Source: Antedon mediterranea
Taxonomy: Eukaryota > Echinodermata > Crinoidea > Comatulida > Antedonidae
Direction: 5' to 3'
Assembly: GCF_964355755.1 (NCBI RefSeq)
Contig: NC_092673.1
Coordinates: forward strand, 7,753,001 to 7,817,000
DNA length: 64,000 nucleotides
Shown here: positions 1 through 10,960 of the stretch, piece by piece
Layout: each line of letters opens with the position of its first letter
How positions within the stretch are numbered: position 1 is the stretch's first letter
Position numbers and translations under genes: made by a program
The notes under the pieces: generated by a model
Told to the model about the DNA's origin: nothing
Database searches by the model: none
The model's input: only the letters and a program-made list of their open reading frames with translations

Positions 1-78
1 CAATGATGGAAATATATCATGTCTTTTAACACATTCATGTGTAAAAACAGACACAACATTTTGTCATTAATATACATA

Positions 79-377
79 CAATAATGTGACCAACTTGTTA
101 AAGCTCTGCTTTTTTTCACGCTGCTGCTCTAGCCCGCTACGTCCCATTAGGAAATTACTCAATCAGAAGCTAAAGCAAGCAGCAGTTATAGTTCTAAGGA
201 CGACAGTTTTGCGAAAATGGAAACTCTACAATAATGTGACCAACTTGTTAAAGCTCTGCTTTTTTTCACGCTGCTGCTCTAGCCCGCTACGTCCCATTAG
301 GACTACTCAATCAGAAGCTAAAGCAAGCAGCAGTTATAGTTCTAAGGACGACAGTTTTGCGAAAATGGAAACTCCAC
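79..377 (+). repeat. 150-bp unit in direct tandem (two copies)
   Basis: The segment starting AATAATGTGACCAACTTG at about 80 is repeated exactly 150 bases later at about 230. Each copy runs through TTTTTTTCACGCTGCTGCTC and GAAGCTAAAGCAAGCAGCAG to GCGAAAATGGAAACTC. Copy 2 has lost four bases after the CCCATTAGGA word. The 98-residue open frame across both copies simply repeats itself and is not a credible gene. Confidence 0.85.
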
Positions 378-859
378 TATAATTTATTGATTCCAGCTAC
401 TACAGTAGACCCAAAAAACGTCTGGGAAAAGAGTCTATTGGGACATGTCATGCTAAAATTACAAATCCCAAAGCATTTCTGGTACTGTCAGATATTAATT
501 GAATTATTATCAAAACAGTCCATTAAAGTTTGTGTTTGTAATAGGATACTTCACACTTGAAATATCTAGGATGATGAAGTGACCCCCAGACTTGACCTTA
601 GCAATAAAATTAACTAAAGTGACAGAAATTGAGTATTTAAAAAAAAAAAAATATTTATTCACATATAAAAAGAGAAAAAAAAACCCAAAACCATTGTCTG
701 ACAGACAATTTAAGTATTTGTTGCTTTTAATTACATTTTTTTCAGCTAAAATAACTATTATGTGACAATAAAATGACACATTAAAAAACATTTGAAATAA
801 ACAATATTTTTCAATAAGCGAGCAGCGTTTTTTTGTAAGAAATATTTCTTGTTTTACTG

Positions 860-965
860 TACCTTAGTGGTATGCCCAAATATGGTAGTGATATGACATC
901 ATGTCCATTTATGGGCACATCACATTTTTTTGTCACATAAAGTTTGATAGACAGAGCTTTATAAG
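860..965. mobile_element. Fragment of palindromic MITE (family B)
   Basis: The segment contains TATGCCCAAATATGG, GGGCACATCACATTTTTTTG, ACATAAAGTTTGATAGACAG and AGCTTTATA. These words are shared with the fuller palindromic copy at 22836-23000 and a third copy at about 21075-21180. The termini are degraded here. Confidence 0.55.
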
Positions 966-1007
966 CCTTGTTTAAAACATATTGCCCTTTATTTCATTTC
1001 ACAGGAA

Positions 1008-1145
1008 AGTGTCAACTAGAGGGGTGTCTTTTGAATATGCCTTGTGTTAAAGCATATTTTTCACCTTGTTTGTTTCACACGAAGTGTCCCCTTAATAGAG
1101 GTGTCCCCTGAATATTGACATTCCAAAGGAGGGGGTCTACTGTGA
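1008..1145 (+). repeat. Dispersed repeat carrying CCCCTTAATAGAGGTGTCC
   Basis: The segment holds AACTAGAGGGGTGTCTTTTG, AAGCATAT, TTGTTTGTTTCACACGAAG and TGTCCCCTTAATAGAGGTGT. A related inverted copy lies at 8510-8595. Weaker relatives occur around 20060-20215 and 59985-60030. The CCCCTT(A/G)ATAGAGG core is also the heart of the 22-bp minisatellite at 49.4 kb. Confidence 0.6.
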
Positions 1146-2339
1146 ATGTTTGAAAGAATGTTCAGAGTATTTTATTAAGACAACTGTCATTGTTTGTGTG
1201 AGAAAATGTTTTAAAGATACTATCCCCACATTTTTTTGATCTAATTAAAACTGCATTTTATTTTAAAATATAATATATTATTATATATATATGAGTCTAT
1301 ACTATTGTGATTATTCTAATACTAAAATGTATCACGTTCCTATTACAAAATATCAACAATTGAAGAATAGTGTCTTTAACATATACATTTGTTCAAACAT
1401 AAGAATTGATTCACTGCTTAGGACTTTGTTTTATCACAAGTTGGTAACAAAAGTGCAGTCAGGTAATTTACTGTCTCCCTCAGCACTCTAATAAATTCAC
1501 CTCACAAATAAAATATAATGTGTAAATCACAGCCTGCTCTGTATATTAGTTTGTATCTTCAGCAACACAGAGGAAGAGTTTGATTTACTCATTTGTCTGA
1601 TAAAATTCTCTTATACGACTAACAAAACAGGGTAGAATTACTTTGTTGTTGGGAATAAAAGTCTACCATAATTCATCAACAAATTATATAAGGAAAGATT
1701 TACTTATTCTGGTAATAAAAGTCTAATGAAACAAAAAAACAATTGGTTTTTTCATATATCACCAGTAAGTACATAAACAAGATTTACTTTTCTTGATCCT
1801 TGTTTCTAAAGAAAACAAGACCCTTTTGGGTCCTGAGGTTCTTTGATTGAAAAAGATTTACTTTGTTTTGGTAATAAAGGTGTAATTTAAAGGCACAGTA
1901 CAGGTATGAATTTTAGATAGATATTTTTCAGTAGTTAGGTAGTACCAATGTAATACCATACCAGTTGTTGGGTATGGTGGACAATTTTTGTTATAGCACG
2001 AAATATTTATTTTTTATATTTCTTACAAAAAACGCTGATCGACATTTTAAAATTAATCATTGTTTTTCAGACATATTTATGATTAATTATTAAAAAGATG
2101 TCCTTTATTCGCAAAAATACATACAAATCAAAGATAGTTCTTTTTATAATTATGAATCTCATGCCCATTTAAAAATGGTCAATTTTGAACTTTAGTGTTC
2201 TGTATGTGTGTGTGACCTCAGCCTGTAGGCATGCAATTGAATACCCTCTAGAGACAATGTGACTTCACGGCGGTACAAGTGTGAACATTCTTCCCAATCT
2301 GTTGATTCGCGTCAACCAATAAAAGGGCGAGAATCCAGA

Positions 2340-2580
2340 ATTGTTCAACCGTGAGCCCTCATAGACTCGCTTTTCCCAGACATGTTTTGGGTCCAACAGC
2401 TGGTATCTATAAATTATAGTCAAGTTTACAAAGTCGCAAAACTATCGGCCTTAGATACTATAACTGCTGCTTGCTTTAGCTTCTGAATGAGTAGTCCTCA
2501 TGGAACATAGCTGGCTAGAGCAGCAGCGTGAAAATCTGTTGTTACCCATACGTCTAGCGTACACAAAACTTGTAACAATA
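2340..2580 (-). repeat. Diverged inverted copy of the 79-450 repeat
   Basis: Read on the - strand, this segment contains TTTTCACGCTGCTGCTCTAG, a diverged CCATGAGGACTACTCA, GAAGCTAAAGCAAGCAGCAG, then TATAATTTATAGATACCAGC and GTCTGGGAAAAG. The same order of words occurs on the + strand at about 110-440. It has a single unit, so the tandem duplication is private to the left copy. It marks a dispersed element of unknown class. Confidence 0.7.
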
Positions 2581-2653
2581 TTTACGGTATTAGGATTATT
2601 TGACACGTCAGGTCGAGTTTAAATTTCAATTGTCAGATCAGTGAAAACCTTAA

Positions 2654-3201
2654 AGATGTATTGTCCCTTTGACTAATTCCAAAAAAATAAAAAATAAAAG
2701 ATTTAGAAAAAAGGTGGCTCATTTTGAAGTATCATAATAATTATTAACTGTCACCAAAAACTTTTCGAAAAAAAAAATCTTTTAACTGAAATACAGACGT
2801 TTTTTTTGTTAAAAAAATAACTTTGACTTCCAGTCAAAGTTTTCGATAAAAACATATCCCATAATGAAACGCGCTTGTTAGGCTACTCTGTATCCATAAT
2901 AATAAAACTTCCTTATGATCCGTGTGAAAATACCTTCTCAACCATGACAAGTTGTAAACAATCCTAATTAACGTATGCATAATGCGTACTCATGGTTTGA
3001 AATCTTTGTTTACTTTCGCTCGCGATGATTTTCCAGATGAAATGTAATCAAACTAATTTACCTGTTAATTACGTAAACTTGTTGTTTTTAGCTCGAATTT
3101 TCGACTTAAAGTGAATAACTTTAATATTACTTTGATATGGCCACTTTAAATTTAGAATATTTTGACCTTCATTTTTTTGTGTTTCAAGGGACAATACATC
3201 T
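2654..3201. mobile_element. TTAA-flanked MITE, long subfamily (548 bp)
   Basis: The left end is TTAA then AGATGTATTGTCCCT. The right end is AGGGACAATACATCT then TTAA, giving inverted termini of about 15 bp flanked by TTAA (2650-2653 and 3202-3205). The interior has no credible coding sequence and is AT-rich, with words such as CATAATGAAACGCGCTTGTT. A second full copy lies at 43856-44394. TTAA target duplication is the hallmark of piggyBac-type transposition. No transposase gene is present, so this is a non-autonomous element. Confidence 0.85.
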
Positions 3202-5098
3202 TTAAGTTTAAATATGGTCAAATGCAATACCTTTGTAATCCAATAAAGAGGTTTGTTTGGTTAATTAGAAAATGTATTCAATGTATCAAATTTTTTAACA
3301 AAAGAACAAATTAATGTTCTTTGGCGTTGATTCGTATTGTTTAAATTGACATAGTTTGCCTTTCCATTCATTTCATGTCACACATAGATTTCTTATCATA
3401 CTAGCTACTGTTGAATTTATTACTTTCTTTCAGGGTGAGAAAGGAAGATGTTAATATAATAAATTTACAGCATGTTTCTTGTCAACACTTATTGTTCACT
3501 TTGATGGGCTCATTGGAATCGCTCTCTGAACAATCAAAATTTATGAAATGTGATTCTCCTGCCCGCACGTTCAGTCAACACACTCATTGTTCATCATATG
3601 ACACCTATCAATAATACGACTATTATATATTCATTTCAACAAATCATTTTTTAAAGTGTTCATAATATTAGATGATTTTTGCAATTATTCCTTCAATCAT
3701 CTCTTGGTTAATTACACAGGTAATCAAGCGCTTTATTAATTCAATCAATAGATCAATCATTATAAATATTCATTCAATTTCATTAATATTTATCACTAAT
3801 GAAAATATTTATCCAATACTGTAATTATTTTCTTATTATGGTCATCAATCATTTTCTTAAATACATATTCTTTTGTCATCAATGTTTGTCGTGTTGAATA
3901 AAGGTAGTTTTTGCATTCAATTTCATTGTTGAATAATCCTTCTATCTAATTGACTAATATCTATTCAATAGTTTGTGATTTTAAAATGCCCTAGACACTT
4001 TTTCTTTTTTTTTCATGGTGCTAATTGACTGATTCAGGTATCAACCCACCCAATGTTCTTGAACACGAAATTGGACCCAGGACTGAAATGTTAAGACATT
4101 TTCCTACATTTTTAGTCTATTTTAAGGTCGCAACCTACATTTTTATGTATAAATAAATCCTATATGGGTCTACGAATATGAAAAATAAGTAGATTATAAT
4201 AATCTAAGCAACACAGTATAAATTACCGGCATACATGCTGCACAGATATTTTCATTTGGCTTCTGATTTCAATAGTCAATCATTAAGAAGAAAAAATACA
4301 GGAAGATGCGTCAACTTTTCAGCAAGAATACAGGGACTTTCCCAATTTGTATTAACAGATTATTTATATATAATATAAATCAATTAATTCACAAACACAA
4401 CAACACAATGATACAGTAGGCCTATCTGTAGCTAAGGTACGATGTTCGTACATTCCCGATGTTAATAGGCTATGAGTACAAGTAGACTACAAACTAGACT
4501 GAGTCTAGTCGCACCAAACTTACATTGTTCTCGTATTATGTCAATTAACCATAGAGCGTACATTTACTACAAGGCTAAAATTACCTGTATAGTCCTATTT
4601 GCATTATTTTTACAAATGTCTAAAATTGCAGGGAAGTGTCATTAACCAAGTGGTCCTCTCCACAATATTGTCCAGTTGCAAAATATTGTCAAAATTAACA
4701 GGTTTCAAAGTACCGTGCGGACAAGGGCTTTGCTTCAGTAAATTTTACTGCTATTGTCACTGAAGTCCTTTATAAGAACCTGTTCTTGATATCCCTGACA
4801 TTAACCAATATCGGCAGGTGTTCCTACAGCTGGCCATTAACAGGTGGCCTATGAGATCAGTTCCTAATTTGATAATTGTCAGCTGTTTCTATATTGTTCG
4901 GGATGGTAAATGTAAAATTATTTGTTAAAATAATTGTTTTTTATAATTGTTATTGATGTTTGTCAAGAAAATTAATACATTATTATATTATTTAATTTTC
5001 ATTAAAAAACTTTTCAATACATAATTTATTAATTGTAATTGCTGCAAGTGACTTGAAGTGAAAAGAAATAAACATTACATTTTTTTATATGTTAAATT

Positions 5099-5340
5099 AA
5101 GTGGCCGAGAGGTTTAAGCCACGGCCGATAAAGAGGTACATGTTCAAGCATCTTCTATATCTGGTGTAGAATAGGTATTCTTGGATAAGGAGGTCCAGTG
5201 GCTTCTGTGCACTTTAAGAACAAAGTGCATCTCTCAGAAGAGTATGGGTTACCAGTGCACTGGTTCACCCTGTCCCTGTCGTTGACAGAAGAATGAGCTC
5301 CATTTGGTTGCCACTGCATCTAGTCCACTGCATTTCAGAT
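5099..5340 (+). mobile_element. tRNA-derived SINE (type C)
   Basis: The tRNA-like head AGTGGCCGAGAGGTTTAAGC ... TACATGTTCAAGCATC is followed by a body with TGCACTTTAAGAACAAAGTG, CATCTCTCAGAAGAGTATGG and GTGCACTGGTTCACC. The same body plan (AAAGAAC..., TCnnAAGAGTAGGG, a GGTGnACTGG-like segment) recurs at 6887-7110, 27012-27255 and 62400-62600. It is a dispersed retroposon, not a functional tRNA. Confidence 0.6.
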
Positions 5341-6886
5341 ATAAAACGCATTATTTATTATGAAGCACCCTGCTATATAAGCAACATATTTACATACCAT
5401 CAGAAAAAGAAAAAAAAACTTTTACTATATGTATTGTAGGTTGACATACAGTACAAATTGGGTCAAGTTTAATGTGTTATATATTTACTGTCATTTGATG
5501 TCATGTGGTATAGCAACCCAACACAATGCATTCTCCACTACGTTTGAATAGAACCTAGTATGCCTAAAAAGTATTTTAAAAAGTTCTTTATAGTTTTTTT
5601 TTTCAATTCTATAGGGACCTCTCTTATTAATGTTTTTCCGCACTTTCCTAAATTCTCCTGGCATTTTCCAAGTTGGTACAGGGTGTGCTCGCTTACCCTC
5701 TAGTAAGTATACACATATGGTTTTTCGAAACTTTTATAATGTCTGTGGAAATACATTACACATATGTGATAGGATGCATGCCACAAGCGTTCGCAAATTA
5801 TAATAAAGTATAAATAAATTATATTAAATAATAATAAATTATTTACTAAAAAAAGCTAATTGAAAAGTTTTTCTGAAAATTTTTGTATAAAACACTGAAA
5901 ATCATGTTACTAAACAAACTAATTATTTTTTTTAATAGTAATAATATAGATAAATTTAATTGGCATTAATAACAAAATTTATGAAGCAAAGTTTGTCCTC
6001 TATCGACCAAACTCGGGTATTAAGCAGCCACCTTTTACATAAGCAGACAATTTTTTGGGTCAAATTTTATGAAAATTTTAATGTTATCTCAAAAGAAACC
6101 AAAATAGTAAAAATAAAATAATAATACTGGTACAAATAAACAGTTTTTATGGTAAAATATAAAAATGGGTCATTCGATAATATATAATTTAAAACATTGT
6201 AGTGCAGGATCAATTTCAGTAGTGGATCCTGGATTTTGACTTTAAAAAAGGCCTTTCCAAGTGTTTTGTGTAAAATGTAATTTTTATTGACTGCATTATA
6301 TTTATGGATACACTTGATGTTAATAAAAGTAGATTAGTTAAATCAGCAGGTTCAAATTGGGAATTAGGTTAACGATGGGATAAACTGATAATAAAATCAG
6401 TTGATACTACCCAGTATTCTGTTTTCCCCAGTTTTAAAACTAACCGAAATCAACTAAATGAAGGGGAAAAAACGTTTTAGGATGTTTATTTAAATTATTA
6501 TTGGTCTTCTGTCCTTGTTTTCGGCAATTGAATTATCCAGCAATAGATACATTAACCTAAATTTACATCCTGAACGAGCTTGGCTGCGTTGTACGACATT
6601 TTTACTTGTTGAATTTCTGTTATGTTTTGCTTTTATGCTGTCTTATCTATGAGCTGTTGACAGAAGCCAGACCATCCTGTTAAAGTTATTTTGATTGGCT
6701 ATTCATACAGTATAATATAAGAAAATATTCATGAGCATTGAAAGATCGGAAAGGTCATACTATGTCAAACAATGTTTAATTAACGAACACAAAAAACATA
6801 ATTTTTCAAACTTTCATTATCTTTAGTTGAATGTAAAGTGCAAGTTGTTCTATATCAAATAAACGTTTAAAATTAATAAAGCGAGT

Positions 6887-7110
6887 CAAATGGTCGAGCA
6901 GTTATTACATGAGCGCTGTATATCGTACCTTATGGGATTGAGGCCGACTCGCTTCTGGCTTTGGTTGTGGAACAAGAGAGTATAAACCGTAGGTCCCTTG
7001 TACACATGGAACCCAGTTCATCATTTAGGATGAGTAGGAGTTACTCCGGTGAACTCGGGATTACCACCTATCTGATAGGACATCAGTGATTAATTTACTA
7101 TTGGCCATGT
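6887..7110 (+). mobile_element. tRNA-derived SINE (type C), diverged
   Basis: The head is CAAATGGTCGAGCAGTTATT. The body contains AGGTCCCTTGTACACATGG, AACCCAGTTCATCATTTAGG, ATGAGTAGGAGTTACTCCGG and TGAACTCGGGATTACC. The order of the motifs parallels the copies at 5.1 and 27.0 kb. Confidence 0.5.
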
Positions 7111-7589
7111 GCCTATATAAGGACATGAAATAAAAAAATAATATTATTAAATACATAATATTTGTTACAAATGATTAACATTTTCACTAAGCGAAAAAAC
7201 CATGGGGGCTGTGGTGGTGGTGGTAAGTTTTCCAAATATTTTTCATTATTACTGGTAGTAATTTTAAAAAGGAAAAAACAGGGGGTTAAAACTATAGTCT
7301 CTATTGACAGGAATATGTATACAGTATACACATCACTATAATATAATGTTTTTTTTTCTGAAATTTCATTATTAGTATCATTCATCAACTTGTCAAAACA
7401 ATTTATATTGAAAATTTAGTATCCAATTTGATAGACATATTATATGTTATATATGAGACATGCCAGACCTCATCTATACTCTTATAACATGTCCAGCATT
7501 TACTATCCTGAAACAATCGAGTCACTTATAAAACTATGTTTATGTGTGTGAATTGCTATAGTGGGAATCAAACTTAAAGACCCATTCCC

Positions 7590-8262
7590 TATAATTGTTG
7601 ATGTTTTGTAAAAATAATATTTTATTGATTACTTTTAAAACATTAAACCAGGTCATTCCATGTCTTAAAGATGTATTGTCCCCTGAAAAATAGCTTTTAG
7701 AATAATTTTTGTTGAATATGCTATTTTAATGTCACATAATAATATCCACTTTGACCAAAAATTGGATTTAAAAAAATGTATTTACCTGATAAAACTATAA
7801 TTTAAAGCAAATACTGGTCATATTGGCTGCCAGCCAATAGATTTTTGGTTGAATAACCATTTATTATGTTATTTTATAAGTGAAAACATCATTTTTTTCA
7901 GGGTTTTTTTTTCTATGAAAGTGATTACCTTTATTAAAACTACAAAATAACCTATTCAAAGTCTGATTTAATTAATCTTCATTTTTCATGTTTTTGGGGG
8001 ACAATACATCTTTAAATGTATGATGTAATGTATGTAAATTATGATAAAAAAAACAATGAACTACAAAGTAGTAGTATTAGTAGTTCTTTTGGACGGTCTT
8101 TAGGCCTAGCCTAGCTAGGCTTAGTTTTGTAGGCCTACTGGTATGGTAAACAGCAGTAATATATGAACATTGTACATTAGCTGTAGGCCTAGCCTGATGT
8201 TTTCTAGTTGCTTCATTAATTGTCTTTCTGTTTTTTCCAGAATCCGTTTTTGACAATTTCAA
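7590..8262 (+). repeat. Dispersed repeat interrupted by a MITE (occupied site)
   Basis: The flanks of the MITE read TTTTGTAAAAATAATAT... ACATTAAACCA... CATTCCATGTC on the left and AAATTATGATAAAAAAAACA... TTTTGTAGGCCTACTGGTA... ATGAACATTGTAC on the right. The same words in the same order occur without interruption at 57890-58130. The 61-residue open frame on the - strand here is within this repeat and is not considered a gene. Confidence 0.7.
7669..8011. mobile_element. TTAA-flanked MITE, short subfamily (343 bp)
   Basis: The termini are AGATGTATTGTCCCC and its complement GGGGACAATACATCT, flanked by TTAA at 7665-7668 and 8012-8015. The interior differs from the 548-bp subfamily; it contains CATAATAATATCCACTTTG and GCTGCCAGCCAATAG. 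The element is inserted in a dispersed repeat whose uninterrupted copy at 57890-58130 retains a single TTAA at the same point. Confidence 0.88.
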
Positions 8263-8509
8263 GGAAACCCGGTATTTTCACTGAAAAGTTAAAATTCTTT
8301 CATTTGTTTTCTCATTGCATGTTGGGATTTATAGCAGGCCACTTAAATTATTAGAATCTACTTATTTTTCACATTTTTAGCTGAAGGACCATATAGTATT
8401 TAAATGTAGTTTGTGACCTAAAAAAACATAGGGAGTGGGGATTTAATTGCACAATAGCCTAACTGTGGTAAGCACCTAAACAGCAGAACCCCTCATTTGA
8501 TGCATCTCT

Positions 8510-8595
8510 GTCTAGAGGACACCCTTGTGAAACAAAGAGCATATATGCTTTAGCACTGTTCAGGTCATACCTCTATTAAGGGGACACTTTTTGGG
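8510..8595 (-). repeat. Inverted copy of the CCCCTTAATAGAGG repeat
   Basis: On the - strand this reads AGTGTCCCCTTAATAGAGGT, then AAAGCATATATGCTC, TTTGTTTCACAAGGGTGTCC and TCTAGACA. The same words appear at 1008-1120, partly in permuted order, which suggests the parent element is itself partly palindromic. Confidence 0.55.
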
Positions 8596-10777
8596 GTATA
8601 AAAGATGTCCCTTTATATAACTATATTTACAAATTTTAAAACAGTTATTTTGTCTTTTTCATGATGTTTTTCTACTATGATCTAGTTCATAAACCTACCT
8701 GTTAATAATTTTATTCTCCTCTGGGAATATTCATTTCCTTTCCCTATTATAGCTACCCACCAATCCTAACTCGGATTAATCATCTCAAGTGTACATAATA
8801 TAATAGACAATTTCCACTTATAATATTTGCAAAGTATCTTTCAAACCTCTTAAAACGAATGCTATAATAAATCTATTTATGGTATCTCAGTTTTGTACCT
8901 TTTTTATCTTTAGATTTGAATCTTTTTCTAATAATAGTAATACAGTTTTATAAAGTTTTGAAAAAACATTTTAAAAAAATCATTAAAGCTTCAATCAAAC
9001 CAAATATTTAATGTTAATTCAGTGTTGTACCTTCTTCAGACTTGAATCTAAACAAACAAATAAAACAGTCTTTATTGTTTTCTGTCAAAAATACAACCTG
9101 AACCTGAAAACCATTGTGGTAATATTTTAAATTTTTTTTATATTTTGAACCAACATTGTAGAATGCCCACTACAGTTGTCTACAATAAAGAAAAGTCTAC
9201 AGAAAACATGAGAAATCAAATGAAGGGGTTTTCAGCAGTGATTACGACCAAGGACATTAAAGTAATATATGGAACAAGATTACATTTAAAGAAGAGACAT
9301 TTATACAGATAAAATAAGTCCAGTTATTTGCTCTTCTTTGGATTGGACATACTGTATATATATGTTCAACGTTTGTTAAAGCAGTTTGTGATATTTTGGA
9401 TAAACTCGAGAGCTCTTTGTAATTTGGGAGAAAGTTGAAGTCCAGTTCGGTCTTTTAATGTCTTTTCCCACTCTGTTTGGTCATTTAAGAAGATAGAACT
9501 GGACTTTCTCAAAAATTATATAATATCCATGCATATTTTTACAATAATGTTATTAATGTTAAATTTTCAATCCTGCAAACAAAAATGTAACACAAAACTT
9601 AAATAATGTGACAATGATATATTCCACTCATGTATCTTTCTACGGCCCTGCGACCTGTTGCAATGATGAATGTCATAAACTAGTACTCTATATTGAGATA
9701 AATCTCTTAAATAATTGAGAATCAAAATACATTTTAATACAAAAAGCGCCCTTTACACTTTTCCCATATCATTCATAACTGAAATTATTTTATTATAAGT
9801 GATAGTTTCTAGAACATTACTTTTTCATTATCAAAGTTTGAGTTACTGAGAATCTGTACCTGTGGCAAGACAGGTGCCTTATATACCTACGGGCAGAAGT
9901 TTCAAACTGTAATCATATTTTTTAACTTTGTAGTCAAAGTTATCTCCTCATTGCTGTTGCCTTTGGCATTCAAATGATCAATTATGTAAAAAATGGGAAG
10001 AAAATAATGAAATATCAATATTTCTAACGATGTTGATTACTAAAGGATTTGACTGTGTTTCCACCTATTGGCTCATTTTCCACAGCCAATAGAATTTGAG
10101 TCCATTTGTAAGAGTCGAATTTGAATACTGCAGTTTTGTTATGTTGTTGTGTATGGTGGAATTAGAGTTGCTCAATAGATAATAAATGTCTACAGTAATA
10201 TATTTTCCGAAAATAATTCTTGTTTCAAAAATGAATCTGGAACTTTCTTCCTCTTGTCAGATTTTGTCAAACAATGAAAGAAACTAAAAAGAAAGAAAAA
10301 AAGTCCAAAAAACAACTGAGTGGACAAAATATAGAAAGATTTAAAAGGAACAAATAACACAATAACAAACCATCCTGCCCAATACAAAGAAATATTGAAA
10401 CAAATTGTGGAAAGCGTAATGTCAGAAGATGGACAATTTTAAGAAGAGAGACTTCTACTTGACTTTTATTTGTTTGGTGGTGCTCATAAATGCCATAAAT
10501 AGAAAATATAACTGATGTTAACAAAAGTATTTTTAGTGGTCAATTTACTTTAAGATCTGAACTTTGACATGACCCTATAAAATGTCAAAACAAATATTAA
10601 AAAAATTGGAAAATGAAATGCCTCAATGTTGCAAAAAGGTTTTATCTGAACTATTGGTTAAGCCAAAACAGTAAAATAAATAATTTAGATACAACAAAAT
10701 AGTAAACAAAATCTCTAAAAAAATTATAATATAAATATTGTTTCTGGTAATATTAATATTTACATGTTTAATTTCAG

Positions 10778-10960
10778 TGAGGAGGTAGAATCATATTGTT
10801 TGATGATCGCAGAGGAGGATGGAGAAGTGGATACCGACTTTCCCGCATTAGATAATAGAGAACTTATAGCACGATTTGGATTCCCATCACTTGCCCTTGT
10901 CGAGTTAAACCCACAAACAGAAAAGACAAGTCAGAAAACTGATGATGTTGTTGTAAATAT
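10778..10960 (+). CDS. MAPKAP1: SIN1 exon a: end of CRIM domain and start of RBD
   Basis: The acceptor is ...AATTTCAG before 10778 and the donor is GTATGT at 10961. The first base finishes a codon begun in an upstream exon. The encoded segment runs [17 protein letters not shown], then [20 protein letters not shown] and LALVELN. It aligns closely with the end of the CRIM domain of human SIN1 ([20 protein letters not shown] and so on). The run of acidic residues is the loop known in CRIM to contact TORC2 substrates, and it is fully retained here. After LALVELN the segment becomes variable ([12 protein letters not shown]) and ends in VVVN, the first strand of the Ras-binding domain. An open frame continues about 60 bases past the donor, but that stretch is intronic because the next conserved block only joins through this splice. 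Confidence 0.93.

Larger units (their letters stand above)
1..10777. other. Non-coding region upstream of the first visible SIN1 exon
   Basis: The region is presumably intronic or 5' flanking sequence of SIN1. I looked for the missing CRIM block (a WQY-type strand followed by the acidic segment) on the + strand and did not see it. Short open frames here have no recognisable motifs. The recognisable contents are repeats, listed separately: tandem and inverted copies at 79-450 and 2340-2580, MITEs at 2654-3201 and 7669-8011, SINEs at 5099-5340 and 6887-7110, and fragments of a CCCCTTAATAGAGG-bearing repeat at 1008-1120 and 8510-8595. A further dispersed fragment occurs at 4125-4205 (+) and 8340-8425 (-), both containing GAAAAATAAGTAGATT. 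Confidence 0.6.

Noticed and set aside
3411-3614. Possible SIN1 upstream exon after a TTTCTTTCAG acceptor-like word
   Set aside because: The 60 residues do not match any SIN1 segment and no matching donor continues the frame.
9840-9890. AATCTGTACCTGTGGCAAGACAG as a candidate for the missing CRIM strand LICWQ
   Set aside because: Only about three residues could match and the flanks do not continue the CRIM alignment.
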